Of a DNA stretch of 64,000 nucleotides, positions 52,720-62,053 are shown in pieces. The notes under the pieces are model-generated. The model did no database searches and was not told the origin of the DNA. It saw nothing but the letters and a program-made list of their open reading frames with translations. How positions within the stretch are numbered: the stretch's first letter is position 1; each line of letters begins with the position of its first letter. Source of the DNA: UBA1351 sp964563505 (lineage in GTDB: Bacteria; Bacillota; Clostridia; Lachnospirales; Vallitaleaceae); NCBI GenBank assembly GCA_964563505.1, contig CAZLXW010000001.1, positions 1 to 64,000 of the forward strand. The letters run 5' to 3'. A program made the translations under genes and the position numbers.

Positions 52720-54154
52720 TTTCATTCATTAGCGCTGCATCTGGATTCAAGTCATTAAACAATTTTTTTCTTAATGTTTTCTTGCTTCCTATAAGTCGGA
52801 CAGCCATCTGATCAATGGCGATCGTTGAAAGCACGGATTGAATATATCCTTCGATTAGACTATCTAAGGATAATCCAAGGCTATTAAAATCTTTGTTATC
52901 CATTAACTTAAGCCGCTTGGTTTCACTGTCCCATCCTTCTTGGGTTCGGACCGATAAGTTCGTTCCAAGGATTTCCCATGAGCTTTCAAATGGCTCTAGG
53001 ATTTCTTTCAAAGGCTTTTCTGCACGGCGTGCATAGAGAGCCATGGGTTCAAATCCTTCTTCTGTCGCTGCAACCATCATCCGAAGATCTGCTACGTATA
53101 TTTCACTTTTTTTGTTCGGCATCATACCCACATGATAAAATTTTTGATCTCCATGCATTGTTGACCAATGGTAATTTCCAATCAGACTTTGTACAATAAA
53201 TTCATCATACTCGTGCTCAATATCCATGAATGCTTTGAGTTCTTGTTGGGATGTTACCGTATACACTCCCTGTCCTGCATTTGAATAAGGGTTCTTAATC
53301 ACTGCATGACCTCCAAATCGATCAACCCATAAAGGAACTTCTCGTAACTTTACGTCATTAATCGTTTCCGGAGTGTAAACTTTTAGATTAGACATGGAGA
53401 GTTGCGCATTAAATAGATCATAGGCCTTTGCCGCCATGTTTTTATTTCTTCCGCCGGCAAGGCATGCAATAACAGGATTATAAATGAGAGTTTTTGTTTT
53501 CACCGGAATCCGATTCCACGGTTTTTGTGTTACGTAGCGGAACGCCGCCTTAATATCATGCCATATCCCCTCTTCATCTCTCACTTGCATCACTTCTTCC
53601 TGAAAGCGAACCGATGGGTTGGCATCTTCAGTAAAGTACTGAACCAGATATACGTTTTCACGAACTAACTGGGCCAAGACCTTTGCGTACCCGGATGCTT
53701 CCATTTCATTTTTATCATAGATTATGGCATAACTTCCCGGAATCGTTCGCTGTCTTTTCACAAAGGGTAAAAACGATTTCTCAATCAGTCGAAGATAACC
53801 GCCACGTTCTTCAATATCATCAAGTAAGGGCATGGATTTTTGTCCTGAAGGTGACGAATTGGTTTCGATGACCACCATTTTTTTTGTTCCTTTTTCATTC
53901 ACTACATGGAATAAATCCGTTCCCGACCATTGTATATGTTTTGGCTTATAGGTTAACCAATACATTAATTCATTTTTATTTACCATAGGATTCAAATGGC
54001 AAAAACGATCCACGATACGTTCCTTATCCATATTCAGAAAAGATTTAACGGATTGATGAATCTGAGCATGCAAGACTTTATTGTAATAATGGTCTTCCAT
54101 ATTAAACGTTGAATCATTGATCAGTTGGGCTGGTTTTTCAAGTTCTATTTTCAT
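52712..54154 (-). CDS. Putative ATP-grasp-like protein with permuted motif order
   Basis: A 480-residue soluble protein I do not recognise as a named family. ATP-grasp-like pieces are present in an unusual order: VVIETNSSPSGQKSMPLLDD (about 94-113) resembles the metal-binding ExNSSP motif normally near the C-terminus, whereas the nucleotide-loop-like VIKNPYSNAGQGVYTV (about 285-300), FIVQSLIGNYHWS and YVADLRMMVAA come later. A circular permutation would explain this. It overlaps the RimK-like gene by 4 bp (ATGA), so the two products probably act on one pathway, perhaps successive amide-bond formation. No precursor-peptide gene is visible nearby. Confidence 0.6.
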   Translation of the reverse strand: MKIELEKPAQLINDSTFNMEDHYYNKVLHAQIHQSVKSFLNMDKERIVDRFCHLNPMVNKNELMYWLTYKPKHIQWSGTDLFHVVNEKGTKKMVVIETNSSPSGQKSMPLLDDIEERGGYLRLIEKSFLPFVKRQRTIPGSYAIIYDKNEMEASGYAKVLAQLVRENVYLVQYFTEDANPSVRFQEEVMQVRDEEGIWHDIKAAFRYVTQKPWNRIPVKTKTLIYNPVIACLAGGRNKNMAAKAYDLFNAQLSMSNLKVYTPETINDVKLREVPLWVDRFGGHAVIKNPYSNAGQGVYTVTSQQELKAFMDIEHEYDEFIVQSLIGNYHWSTMHGDQKFYHVGMMPNKKSEIYVADLRMMVAATEEGFEPMALYARRAEKPLKEILEPFESSWEILGTNLSVRTQEGWDSETKRLKLMDNKDFNSLGLSLDSLIEGYIQSVLSTIAIDQMAVRLIGSKKTLRKKLFNDLNPDAALMNEII

Positions 54155-55050
54155 GATGACTCCTTTTGTAAATAATTAAAAATCACATGTGGAATGTTCA
54201 CCTGGGAACAGGATTCTAATCCCTTAAACATTGGTGAGGAATTCACTTCACATATTTTAAATCCATCGCCGTCAAAGAGAAGATCAACACCGGCTACATC
54301 AAGTCCAAGAACGTCAGCTGCTTTAAGGGCAATTTCTTCAATAATCGGCGTTATCGGATAAGACTCTACACTTCCTCCGGCAGAATAATTGGCACGAAAA
54401 TCATCTTCTTTGGCTATGCGCATCATACAGCCAACAACACGACCACCTACTACAAATACTCGAAGGTCTCGCCCTTTACTATCGGCTATCATCTCTTGTA
54501 CAATAATATTCATGTTCACATTTGCCAGCTCAACAATCCGTATCCAATCTTCCATTTGCCTTTGATTATCCAACATAAAGACACCCCGACCAAGAGAACC
54601 TGATAATGTCTTGACCACTAAGGGAAAACCAAACTGTTCTTTGATTAAGTCAATATCGACCGGGAATTTCATTAACATTGTCTTTGGAACCGGCAGTTTT
54701 TTATAGGCCAATACTTGTTGTGAATACAGCTTATCCTTGACCATCTCTATGGCTATACTCCCATTGATACAAGGTATATTCAGTCGTTCAAATTGACGAA
54801 TTAGCGCTAATGCAAAATACGTGGTGCCTGACCCCATTCTGGGTATGACAAAATCCGGACGTTCTAAAGGTTTACCATCCAAGAAAATTGAATAGGCTTC
54901 ATCTTGATTGACAAATATTTCAAAACGTGCCGGACTTAGTACTTCAATCTCAATTCCCATTTTTTCAGCCTCTTCAATAAAGCGATGGGTTTCATAATGG
55001 GTTTCATTGAGTTCAAATTGATTTACTTTATAAAGAAGAATACCTTTCAT
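54151..55050 (-). CDS. RimK-type ATP-grasp ligase
   Basis: A 299-residue ATP-dependent carboxylate-amine ligase. The pre-ATP-grasp domain (1-95) ends in PDFVIPRMGSGTTYFALALI; ATP-binding elements are KDKLYSQQVLAYKKLPVPKT, FPLVVKTLSGSLGRGVFML, IVQEMI and DLRVFVVGGRVVGCMMRI; metal ligands are DLLFDGDGFKICEVNSSPMF. RimK-family enzymes add glutamate or other amino acids to proteins or small molecules; the substrate here is unknown. GGAGGTAAG precedes ATG 55050. It has its own promoter (55090-55118) and is the first gene of a two-gene unit. Confidence 0.88.
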   Translation of the reverse strand: MKGILLYKVNQFELNETHYETHRFIEEAEKMGIEIEVLSPARFEIFVNQDEAYSIFLDGKPLERPDFVIPRMGSGTTYFALALIRQFERLNIPCINGSIAIEMVKDKLYSQQVLAYKKLPVPKTMLMKFPVDIDLIKEQFGFPLVVKTLSGSLGRGVFMLDNQRQMEDWIRIVELANVNMNIIVQEMIADSKGRDLRVFVVGGRVVGCMMRIAKEDDFRANYSAGGSVESYPITPIIEEIALKAADVLGLDVAGVDLLFDGDGFKICEVNSSPMFKGLESCSQVNIPHVIFNYLQKESS

Positions 55051-55089
55051 CTTACCTCCGCGTCTTTACGCTATATATAGTGTATTATC

Positions 55090-55118
55090 ATTATAAAGCT
55101 TTTTTGCGAAATGGTAAA
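55090..55118 (-). promoter_or_regulatory. Promoter of the ATP-grasp gene pair
   Basis: Minus-strand TTTACC (55113-55118) and TATAAT (55090-55095) are 17 bp apart, starting right after the cbiJ stop. Transcription is therefore separable from the cobalamin operon, although no terminator divides them. Confidence 0.65.
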
Positions 55119-55121
55119 TCA

Positions 55122-55877
55122 CTATCTTATAATCTCTTCAATTATTTTTTCATCACTATAATAAACGGTATCATATATATTCATCGGACGATCAATAATA
55201 ATGAGTTCTATATTCGTTTCTCTTATAGCCTCCATTTTTTCTAAACATCCGCCATTAATACCACTATCTTTCGTAACTAAATATTTCACCTTATGTTTTT
55301 TGATATGTTCAACATTATCTTTTATACTAAATGGTGGATTCAGTGGCAATAAGTTGCTTTCTTTTATGTTAGCTACTTTCGCTACGTCAAGAGATCGTTT
55401 AATTGGTAATATTCTAAATATCAGTCGGTCTTTCGAAAGGATTTTGACAATTTCAGGAATGCGATTACTCCCTGTTGTAAATAAAATCTTCCCTGATTTG
55501 TTTTTCAAATAGGAACACGCTTCTTGAATTGTTCCAAAATGCAAGCCTTCATCTGCCTTTAAAGCCTTTTTACGTTCAAGACGAAAAAGTCGGATTTTTT
55601 GTTTTTTACAGGCTTGTGAAATATGATTACTAATTTCTTCAGCATAAGGATGTGTCGCATCAATGACAGCATCATATGAATTGTCCACAATCAAAGTCCG
55701 CATTTGCTCTGTATTGAGGGCTCCAAATCTTTTGGTTAATAATGAATGTTCTATTAATTGATCATTTCCATATTCGGTAAGCGAACTTGCTGTCACACAA
55801 ATATTTCTTTCCACTAATTTTTGAATAATCGTTCGTCCCTCACTCGTTCCTCCGAAAACCAAAACATGCTTGTCCAT
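55122..55877 (-). CDS. cbiJ: Cobalt-precorrin-6A reductase
   Basis: A 251-residue NAD(P)H-dependent reductase of the corrin ring (CobK/CbiJ family). The N-terminal nucleotide loop is VLVFGGTSEGRTIIQKL; AVIDATHPYAEEISNHI, LFTTGSNRIPEIV and VTKDSGINGG are family blocks. The longer frame begins with TTG; ATG 55877 overlaps the cbiH stop (TGATG) with AGGTGACGCTTG upstream. Last gene of the cobalamin run. Confidence 0.92.
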   Translation of the reverse strand: MDKHVLVFGGTSEGRTIIQKLVERNICVTASSLTEYGNDQLIEHSLLTKRFGALNTEQMRTLIVDNSYDAVIDATHPYAEEISNHISQACKKQKIRLFRLERKKALKADEGLHFGTIQEACSYLKNKSGKILFTTGSNRIPEIVKILSKDRLIFRILPIKRSLDVAKVANIKESNLLPLNPPFSIKDNVEHIKKHKVKYLVTKDSGINGGCLEKMEAIRETNIELIIIDRPMNIYDTVYYSDEKIIEEIIR

Positions 55878-56626
55878 CAAGCGTCACCTGTCCGTCGGTA
55901 TCCTCTTGGTGTTATCATTCGCTTGTTTTTTATATATGTATCTTGATTCCCTACAATGACCATTGTTGACATATCAATATTATGTTTACACATATCGTTG
56001 AGATTCGTAAAAATAATTTTTTCATCAATACGTTTTGCATTTTTGACAATACCCACAGGTGTATCCGCTTGCTTATACTCTAATAATATTTCACGTGCCA
56101 TATCAATAAAATCCGGTCTTCCTTTACTTTTAGGATTATAAATACATGTCACGAAATCCCCCATGCCTGCTGCATGCAAGCGCTTTTTAATCAATTCAAG
56201 ATCTGTTAACAGATTACTTAAGCTAATGAAAACGCTATCGTGGACAATCGGAGCCCCTAATGATGACGCTGCTGCATGTGCTGAAGATATACCGGGTATA
56301 ACTTGAACATCAATAGCTATGTCTACTTTCTCTTCTTCTTCTAGAATAATCTCTTGCATAATCCCGGCAATCCCATATATGCCGGCATCACCGCCGCTGA
56401 CGATAGATACTTCCAGGCCCATACGCGCGTGCTCAAGTGCCATTTTACAACGATCAACTTCATGTTTCATCCCGTTCATAATCACTTTTTGGTCTGTAAT
56501 GAGTTCTTCTATAAGTTCAACATATTTTTTATATCCGATGATTACCTCTGATTTTTCTATGGCTTTGATTGCCTCAAGACTCATATGTTCTATTTTACCC
56601 GGTCCTGTGCTTACAATGTTTAACAT
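55877..56626 (-). CDS. cbiH: Cobalt-precorrin-3B C17-methyltransferase
   Basis: A 249-residue SAM-dependent methyltransferase that also drives ring contraction. The tetrapyrrole methylase fold shows IVSTGPGKIEHMSLEA, VSIVSGGDAGIYGIAGIM, VIPGISSAHAAASSLGAPI and CIYNPKSKGRPD. ATG 56641 lies inside the ribosome site; ATG 56626 with GGGAGGAAGCGTT is right. It overlaps cbiG by 7 bp. Confidence 0.93.
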   Translation of the reverse strand: MLNIVSTGPGKIEHMSLEAIKAIEKSEVIIGYKKYVELIEELITDQKVIMNGMKHEVDRCKMALEHARMGLEVSIVSGGDAGIYGIAGIMQEIILEEEEKVDIAIDVQVIPGISSAHAAASSLGAPIVHDSVFISLSNLLTDLELIKKRLHAAGMGDFVTCIYNPKSKGRPDFIDMAREILLEYKQADTPVGIVKNAKRIDEKIIFTNLNDMCKHNIDMSTMVIVGNQDTYIKNKRMITPRGYRRTGDA

Positions 56627-57648
56627 AACGCTTCCTCCCATATACTTAATGTAATGCCCTTATACGCCTTTCGCTGCATCAAACAAAGACCCCCTTTTGA
56701 AGCTAAAAAACCTGCAGGCATTGAAACACTGCCGACTCCAATGCTTTCTTTAACAAATGCAGATATTGGAAATTGCTCTTCTATCTTTTTTATATCTTCT
56801 TGAGAATAAGTGATAAATGGAACATTGAGTTTCCGGCTCAACTGAAGGATTCCGGCTTCATCTTTTTTCAGATCAATGGATGCTATTTTTCCAATTGCAC
56901 GTTGATCTAAACCACAGTCTTCTAAACATGTTTTCAAGAATGTATTGATTTCTGAAAAGGGTTTGTTTTTTTTACATCCAATTCCAACAACTAGGTTCTG
57001 AGGAATTAAGTGTAATTGTGGTAACTCACCTTGTATATCAGAGGCTAATACTTTCTTATGACGATTCGAAATGATTACAAGGCCTTCCGAACGATTCGTC
57101 ACATGATCCACTTGCTTTAAATCGTGCGTTTCTGGTAATTCCAAAAGCAGTGAGGATTCATTGATAAGTTCAACGCACTTTTTTTCAATAAGCAAAGCGG
57201 TTATTATCTTCGCATCTTCAAAATCGTCAATGACAAGCTGATGTTTTTCTGCAAATAAATCCATAGCTGTTGTCTGGAACAAATCAGATGCTGTGGTTAT
57301 AATTGCTTTAGCATCTAATGTTTCAGCTAATTTAATTGCTAAGGCATTTGCACCTCCCAGATGACCGCTAAGGACCGGAATAACATATTCACCTAAGCTT
57401 TGAATGCATATAACCGCAGGATCTATACGTTTATCTTGAATGTAGGGTGCAATACTTCTTACGACGATCCCCATAGCCATGATATATATGAGCGCTGAAT
57501 AGGCCCTAAAGCTTTTCCCATCCATATCTTTTAAAGACGTTCGTATATCTATGTTTATCCGTCCACGATTCGCTTGCTCAATTTTATGCGCTAATGCAAT
57601 TGTTGTTGAATTTAATGCAATAATGAGCCATCCTTTATTCTGATCCAC
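56620..57648 (-). CDS. cbiG: Cobalt-precorrin-5A hydrolase
   Basis: CbiG opens the delta-lactone of cobalt-precorrin-5A, releasing acetaldehyde, a step exclusive to the anaerobic pathway. Visible are AMGIVVRSIAPYIQDKRIDP (N-terminal domain), VIPVLSGHLGGANALAIKLA, and the C-terminal domain VVGIGCKKNKPFSEINTFL and FVKESIGVGSVSMPAGFLAS. The frame is open to 57720. I prefer GTG 57648, which has AAAGGCAAAAGAAA before it and gives about 342 residues; ATGs at 57672 and 57687 lack ribosome sites. It overlaps cbiF by 14 bp. Confidence 0.9.
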   Translation of the reverse strand: MDQNKGWLIIALNSTTIALAHKIEQANRGRINIDIRTSLKDMDGKSFRAYSALIYIMAMGIVVRSIAPYIQDKRIDPAVICIQSLGEYVIPVLSGHLGGANALAIKLAETLDAKAIITTASDLFQTTAMDLFAEKHQLVIDDFEDAKIITALLIEKKCVELINESSLLLELPETHDLKQVDHVTNRSEGLVIISNRHKKVLASDIQGELPQLHLIPQNLVVGIGCKKNKPFSEINTFLKTCLEDCGLDQRAIGKIASIDLKKDEAGILQLSRKLNVPFITYSQEDIKKIEEQFPISAFVKESIGVGSVSMPAGFLASKGGLCLMQRKAYKGITLSIWEEALC

Positions 57649-58408
57649 TTTCTTTTGCCTTTCTATATTCATGGGTAAACGTTTCATGATACAATAGAGA
57701 CCGTTCGTATTCTCCATCAATGAATTTTCCCACTAATATTTGTGCCGTCTTTGTAATTTTCGCTTCTTTGACTTTAGTCGCAATATTGTCTAATGTACCG
57801 ATGACAATTTTTTCATCATTCCATGATGCACGCTGGATGACAGCTACCGGTGTTGCTTTGGGATAACTCGTTAATAATCGCTCTACAACTTCTTCCATCA
57901 TACCAACACTTAAAAATAAGGCCATACTCGTCTGATGTTTTGCTAATTCTTCCAATTGCTCTTTTTGAGGAACCGGCGTCCGCCCTTCTAATCGTGTCAA
58001 AATGAGGGTTTGGCTTACACCGGGTAAAGTGAACTCTTTTTTTATACTTGCTGCTGCTGCTGAAAACGAACTAACCCCCGGTATAAGCTCATAAGATATA
58101 CCTAGAGCAGATAATGCGTCAAACTGTTCGCGTATTGCACCATAAATGGATGGATCCCCTGTATGCACACGTACAACCCTCTTATTCTTGTTGACGCTTT
58201 CTTTAATAACACAGATAACTTCTTCAAGTGTCATCGATGCACTATTATATATGGAAGCTTGAGCTTTACATTCACTAAGAATTTCCGGATTCACCAAGGA
58301 TCCCGCATAAATAATAACATCTGCAGCATCAATTAATTCTTTTCCTCGAATGGTTAGCAGTTTCGGGTCTCCCGGTCCTGCCCCGATAAAATAAACACTA
58401 TTTTTCAT
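57635..58408 (-). CDS. cbiF: Cobalt-precorrin-4 C11-methyltransferase
   Basis: A 257-residue SAM-dependent tetrapyrrole methylase: VYFIGAGPGDPKLLTIRGKE, ADVIIYAGSLVNPEIL, VRVHTGDPSIYGAIREQ, LIPGVSSFSAAAASIKKEFT, and the CbiF/CobM-specific TLILTRLEGRTPVP. Full length, overlapping cbiT by 11 bp. GAAAGGAATAAAAA precedes the ATG. Confidence 0.95.
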   Translation of the reverse strand: MKNSVYFIGAGPGDPKLLTIRGKELIDAADVIIYAGSLVNPEILSECKAQASIYNSASMTLEEVICVIKESVNKNKRVVRVHTGDPSIYGAIREQFDALSALGISYELIPGVSSFSAAAASIKKEFTLPGVSQTLILTRLEGRTPVPQKEQLEELAKHQTSMALFLSVGMMEEVVERLLTSYPKATPVAVIQRASWNDEKIVIGTLDNIATKVKEAKITKTAQILVGKFIDGEYERSLLYHETFTHEYRKAKESGSE

Positions 58409-58979
58409 TTTTTATTCCTTTCAGGATCGTCACTGGGTTTTCAGCAATCATCATATTTAAGCTACCTACATTTTTATTGCGTTGGATTGCTACTTGGACA
58501 ATTTCTATCTCTGTATAAGCATATTTTTTTAATAATTCCAGTATGCGAGAGGTACTTTCTAATGCAATCGTATTGGCTACGACAATGCCTCCGGCGACTA
58601 AGTGGTCATCAATATATTCAAATATTTCTTTGCTTTGTCCAGCGTTTCCGCCAATAAAGATTCGATCAAACATTCTCTTTTTTCCCATCTCCGCCTCTTC
58701 ATGAAGTAAGATTGTCGGTGCTTGACCTTCTAGAATCTCTATTGACTGAACCTTTAATTTTTTCATATTCTGTGATATTAAGTCAATGGCTTCTTTTTTT
58801 TGTTCAACCGAAGTAACCTTTGCCCCAAGCATTGCTGCTTCAATAGAAACAGAGCCTGTTCCTGCACCGATATCCAAGAAGATATTTTCTTTTGATATTG
58901 CTAATTTACTTAGTGTTACAGCACGCACTTCCGATTTTGTCATGGGAACGTTTCCACGAATAAATACCTCATCCTTCAT
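58398..58979 (-). CDS. cbiT: Cobalt-precorrin C15-methyltransferase (decarboxylating)
   Basis: A 193-residue class I methyltransferase that methylates C15 and removes the C12 acetate carboxyl. The SAM-binding loop is NIFLDIGAGTGSVSIEAAML; FDRIFIGGNAGQSKEIFEYI and NVGSLNMMIAENPVTIL are typical CbiT segments. Here it is separate from CbiE, unlike fused CobL. The start overlaps the cbiE stop by 11 bp. Confidence 0.93.
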   Translation of the reverse strand: MKDEVFIRGNVPMTKSEVRAVTLSKLAISKENIFLDIGAGTGSVSIEAAMLGAKVTSVEQKKEAIDLISQNMKKLKVQSIEILEGQAPTILLHEEAEMGKKRMFDRIFIGGNAGQSKEIFEYIDDHLVAGGIVVANTIALESTSRILELLKKYAYTEIEIVQVAIQRNKNVGSLNMMIAENPVTILKGIKNEK

Positions 58980-59619
58980 ACATAATCACCATAACACAAA
59001 GGGGATCGATTGCTTTATTTAATGGTTTTGTAATCGATTGCTTTGTGATCCTTTCATCTTCATAAGACAGACATTCTCCAATAGTTACTGTGATATCTTT
59101 TAGAAAAAATGGCTCTTCTATGACTTTTATAACTTTTAATAATTCTTTTCGTATGCTTTCAGGCGTGTGAACAGCGTCTGTTAAAATAGCAAAAGACATC
59201 CCTTCTAATAATCCCGATACCATATCATTATAAGCAATGCCCTCTCTTCCATGATAACTTGTCCATTTTGAATTTTCATAGCCAGTTTTCATTTTGGAAA
59301 ACATATATTGCAAACTGGAAATTCCGGGGATAACTTCGATACGTTCTTCGTCAACATGGCGTTTAACGTAGGCCAACAAACTATAAAATCCGGCATCCCC
59401 ACTGACAATAACCCCAATCATTTTATGGCTATTTTTAATGATATACTTTTTTATCTCATCAAAGTTATTCTTGAGTTCTAAGGTTTGCCTACATTCTTCT
59501 CTTACAGAATCAAGATTACGTTTGGCTCCGATAATCATGTCACATTGTTTAATTGTTTCTATTGCCTTCGGTAATATATAGTTTCGATGACCTGGACCAA
59601 TGCCTATAACATATATCAT
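58969..59619 (-). CDS. cbiE: Cobalt-precorrin-7 C5-methyltransferase
   Basis: A 216-residue tetrapyrrole methylase: IYVIGIGPGHRNYILPKAIE, MIIGAKRNLDSV, VIVSGDAGFYSLLAYVKRHV, VIPGISSLQYMFSKMK. It partners CbiT in the pathway. The start overlaps the cbiD stop by 4 bp. Confidence 0.93.
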   Translation of the reverse strand: MIYVIGIGPGHRNYILPKAIETIKQCDMIIGAKRNLDSVREECRQTLELKNNFDEIKKYIIKNSHKMIGVIVSGDAGFYSLLAYVKRHVDEERIEVIPGISSLQYMFSKMKTGYENSKWTSYHGREGIAYNDMVSGLLEGMSFAILTDAVHTPESIRKELLKVIKVIEEPFFLKDITVTIGECLSYEDERITKQSITKPLNKAIDPLCVMVIMYEG

Positions 59620-60734
59620 TTTTTTAACTCCTTAAGCATCTTAAACGCTTTTTCCGTATGTCCTAATTCTCCATGGATTTTTGAAAACATAATACATTCA
59701 ACCTGTATTTGATGATGCGACCAATTTTCCATAGCTTTTTTGCAGCGGTTTACAATCAATTGGCAAACTCTTTCCCGAAGATCATGACTTAAATCATCTA
59801 AATATTCAATAGCTTCATCCGTTGTATTACACCCCAAAAGGCCTTTACTATCTTCTTCAGATATACCAACAGATAAAGCGCTTTGATAAATGGAAACCAT
59901 CCGGTTATCACCATACTTACTATGGGTGTTATACATTCCATACGCAACTTTTACAATTTTACCTATATGACCGACAAGCAATAGTTGCTCATAATCTAAT
60001 CTCAGTGCTTCTTCTACCATGGCTCCAATAAAGTTACTCGTTTTTTGCATGTTTCTTTCATGTACATTATATTGCCGTAAAAAGTCTCTCCCAAAATTTC
60101 CAAACACAAAAATAAGCTTTTCTATTTCACTTGCCCTTAATATGGACAGCTCTATCTTAAATGTATCTAAAAGTGCTTCTTCGGACATTGGCTCAACAAT
60201 ACCTGTTGTTCCTAAAATGGATATACCACCAAATATTCCAAGTTTTTCATTAAAGGTCCGTTTTGCTATTTCAAGGCCTTCCGGCACGAATATACTTATC
60301 GTCACTGATTCTTGATTTGGCAAAACTTTTTTGACTTCACTTCGAATCATTTGCAATGGAACCGGGTTAATGGCGGGTTCTCCAACATCAATGCTCAAGC
60401 CTTTTTTTGTTACAATCCCTATACCGACACCTGCTTGAATTCGAATGGATTCTGCCCCTTGATGTCGTCGGGCAATTGCATGAATTTTTATGCCATCTGT
60501 AACATCCGGGTCATCGCCTGCATCTTTAATCACATAAGAATGGACCCCATTTTGACATTCTTCATAAAAAACATCAATGGTTATGTTCCATCCTTTTGGT
60601 GTATCAATGTCAATCACAGAGACTTTTTTTCCATATAAGGCTAGGACTGCGGCTTTTGCGGCCGCCGTAGCGCAACTTCCGGTTGTATAACCATATCTTA
60701 ATTTTTTGTTATTTTTTTCAATATAACGCTCCAT
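59616..60734 (-). CDS. cbiD: Cobalt-precorrin-5B C1-methyltransferase
   Basis: A 372-residue methyltransferase unique to the anaerobic route. The N-terminal RYGYTTGSCATAAAKAAVLA (about residues 13-32) is diagnostic, followed by VIKDAGDDPDVTDGIKI, AGVGIGIVTKKGLSIDVGEP and FGGISILGTTGIVEPMSEEA. Full length. It follows cbiL by 3 bp. Confidence 0.95.
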   Translation of the reverse strand: MERYIEKNNKKLRYGYTTGSCATAAAKAAVLALYGKKVSVIDIDTPKGWNITIDVFYEECQNGVHSYVIKDAGDDPDVTDGIKIHAIARRHQGAESIRIQAGVGIGIVTKKGLSIDVGEPAINPVPLQMIRSEVKKVLPNQESVTISIFVPEGLEIAKRTFNEKLGIFGGISILGTTGIVEPMSEEALLDTFKIELSILRASEIEKLIFVFGNFGRDFLRQYNVHERNMQKTSNFIGAMVEEALRLDYEQLLLVGHIGKIVKVAYGMYNTHSKYGDNRMVSIYQSALSVGISEEDSKGLLGCNTTDEAIEYLDDLSHDLRERVCQLIVNRCKKAMENWSHHQIQVECIMFSKIHGELGHTEKAFKMLKELKK

Positions 60735-60737
60735 AAT

Positions 60738-61418
60738 TTACTTTCTTTTTTTTAATTGTGCGACAGTAAAATAAGGGATTTTTTCGTCAAGATAATGAAG
60801 ATCTTGACTTACAAATTCATTTTCAAATCCAATGTTTGTTAAAAACGAGCCTTCGAATTTATGTTCCAACATAAGTTCTTTGAGCAAATGGGCTCCCGCA
60901 CTCACTTTCATGACAACAATATTGTCATGTAAACAAAAAGCTTGGCGAATGTTTTTTTCTGAGTCTGTCATATTAACAACTGCTAAAGATTCTTCTCCTA
61001 AGCATAGTGGTTGACCAATCATGGCTGCTCCTTGTAAGAAGGAAGCTACTCCCGGAATATATTCAGCCTTTTCATTTAAGTACTGTGTCAGATAGGTGAA
61101 TGTCGAATATATACTTGGGTCTCCTAGAGTTAAATAGACAACGTTCTTGCCTTTATCTAGGTAGGTATTAATGTGTTTACCATGTTCTTCAAATATTTTT
61201 TTAAGGTCATCTGTCACTTTTTTCATAGGGAAATAAAGATACTCTACCTTAGTATGGTCATCTATATAGTCTCTAGCTATTGAAAAGGCCGTACTTTCTC
61301 TTGATCCTTCTTTTTTTACAGGTACAAGAATATGATCCGCTTGATTAATACCTTTAACGGCTTTTACTGTCAACAACTCTTTATCTCCAGGTCCTACTCC
61401 GATACATATGATTGGCAT
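60738..61418 (-). CDS. cbiL: Cobalt-factor II C20-methyltransferase
   Basis: A 226-residue SAM-dependent tetrapyrrole methylase: IICIGVGPGDKELLTVKAVK, HILVPVKKEGSRESTAFSIA, VVYLTLGDPSIYSTFTYL, YIPGVASFLQGAAMIGQPL. GGAGGAAAATCA precedes the ATG. The start overlaps the end of cbiC by 25 bp, the longest overlap in this operon. Confidence 0.94.
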   Translation of the reverse strand: MPIICIGVGPGDKELLTVKAVKGINQADHILVPVKKEGSRESTAFSIARDYIDDHTKVEYLYFPMKKVTDDLKKIFEEHGKHINTYLDKGKNVVYLTLGDPSIYSTFTYLTQYLNEKAEYIPGVASFLQGAAMIGQPLCLGEESLAVVNMTDSEKNIRQAFCLHDNIVVMKVSAGAHLLKELMLEHKFEGSFLTNIGFENEFVSQDLHYLDEKIPYFTVAQLKKRK

Positions 61419-62050
61419 TGATTTTCCTCCAAATATATTTTCATAAGGGCATTCATAATAGCTACTGCTACTGTTGATCCCCCTTTTCTTCCTAAAACTG
61501 TGATATGTGTATGGTCGGATTGATAGAGTCGATCTTTAGATTCTTTTGCACCAACAAACCCTACCGGAACCCCTACAATTAATGCCGGTGATTTTTTATA
61601 TGTATGGCAAAATTCAAGTAAGGTAAGAAGTGCCGTGGGTGCATTTCCAATGAGAAAAATATGAATATCCTCATCTTTAACTGCTTTTTCCATTGCAACG
61701 ATTGATCGTGTAACTTCTCTTTTTTTTGCCTCGAGCACGACATCTTTATCATGCACATAGTTGACAACCTTCATACCTAATTTTTCTAGGTTAATCCGAT
61801 TGACGCCTACGGAGATCATATTGGTATCACAGTATACTTTACACTTTTTTTCAATGGCCCTAAATGCACTTGAAAAGACCTCTCCTTTGAAACGAATCAA
61901 TGCTTCATATTCAAAATCTGCTGTTGTATGAATCACCCGCTTTACCACCGATAACTCACCGTGTGTAAGTGCTGTAGGGCTTAACATCTCAGATTCAATG
62001 ATGTTCATACTTCCATTTTCTATTTCTTGAGGCTTTTTTATAAATTCCAT
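61394..62050 (-). CDS. cbiC: Cobalt-precorrin-8 methylmutase
   Basis: A 218-residue enzyme moving a methyl group from C11 to C12 to give cobyrinate. The catalytic His is in VVKRVIHTTADFEYE (about residue 41); CDTNMISVGVNR and ALIVGVPVGFVGAKESKD are conserved substrate-pocket stretches. Full length, 3 bp after cbiA. Confidence 0.95.
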   Translation of the reverse strand: MEFIKKPQEIENGSMNIIESEMLSPTALTHGELSVVKRVIHTTADFEYEALIRFKGEVFSSAFRAIEKKCKVYCDTNMISVGVNRINLEKLGMKVVNYVHDKDVVLEAKKREVTRSIVAMEKAVKDEDIHIFLIGNAPTALLTLLEFCHTYKKSPALIVGVPVGFVGAKESKDRLYQSDHTHITVLGRKGGSTVAVAIMNALMKIYLEENQCQSYVSE

Positions 62051-62053
62051 ATT

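Noticed and set aside
53683..53871. Plus-strand short frame within the ATP-grasp gene
   Set aside because: No ribosome site or recognisable protein; it lies wholly inside a convincing gene on the other strand.
55051..55121. Graspetide precursor peptide for the ATP-grasp pair
   Set aside because: The upstream gap is only 71 bp and holds a promoter, with no short coding frame with a ribosome site; the downstream gene is the convergent AraC.
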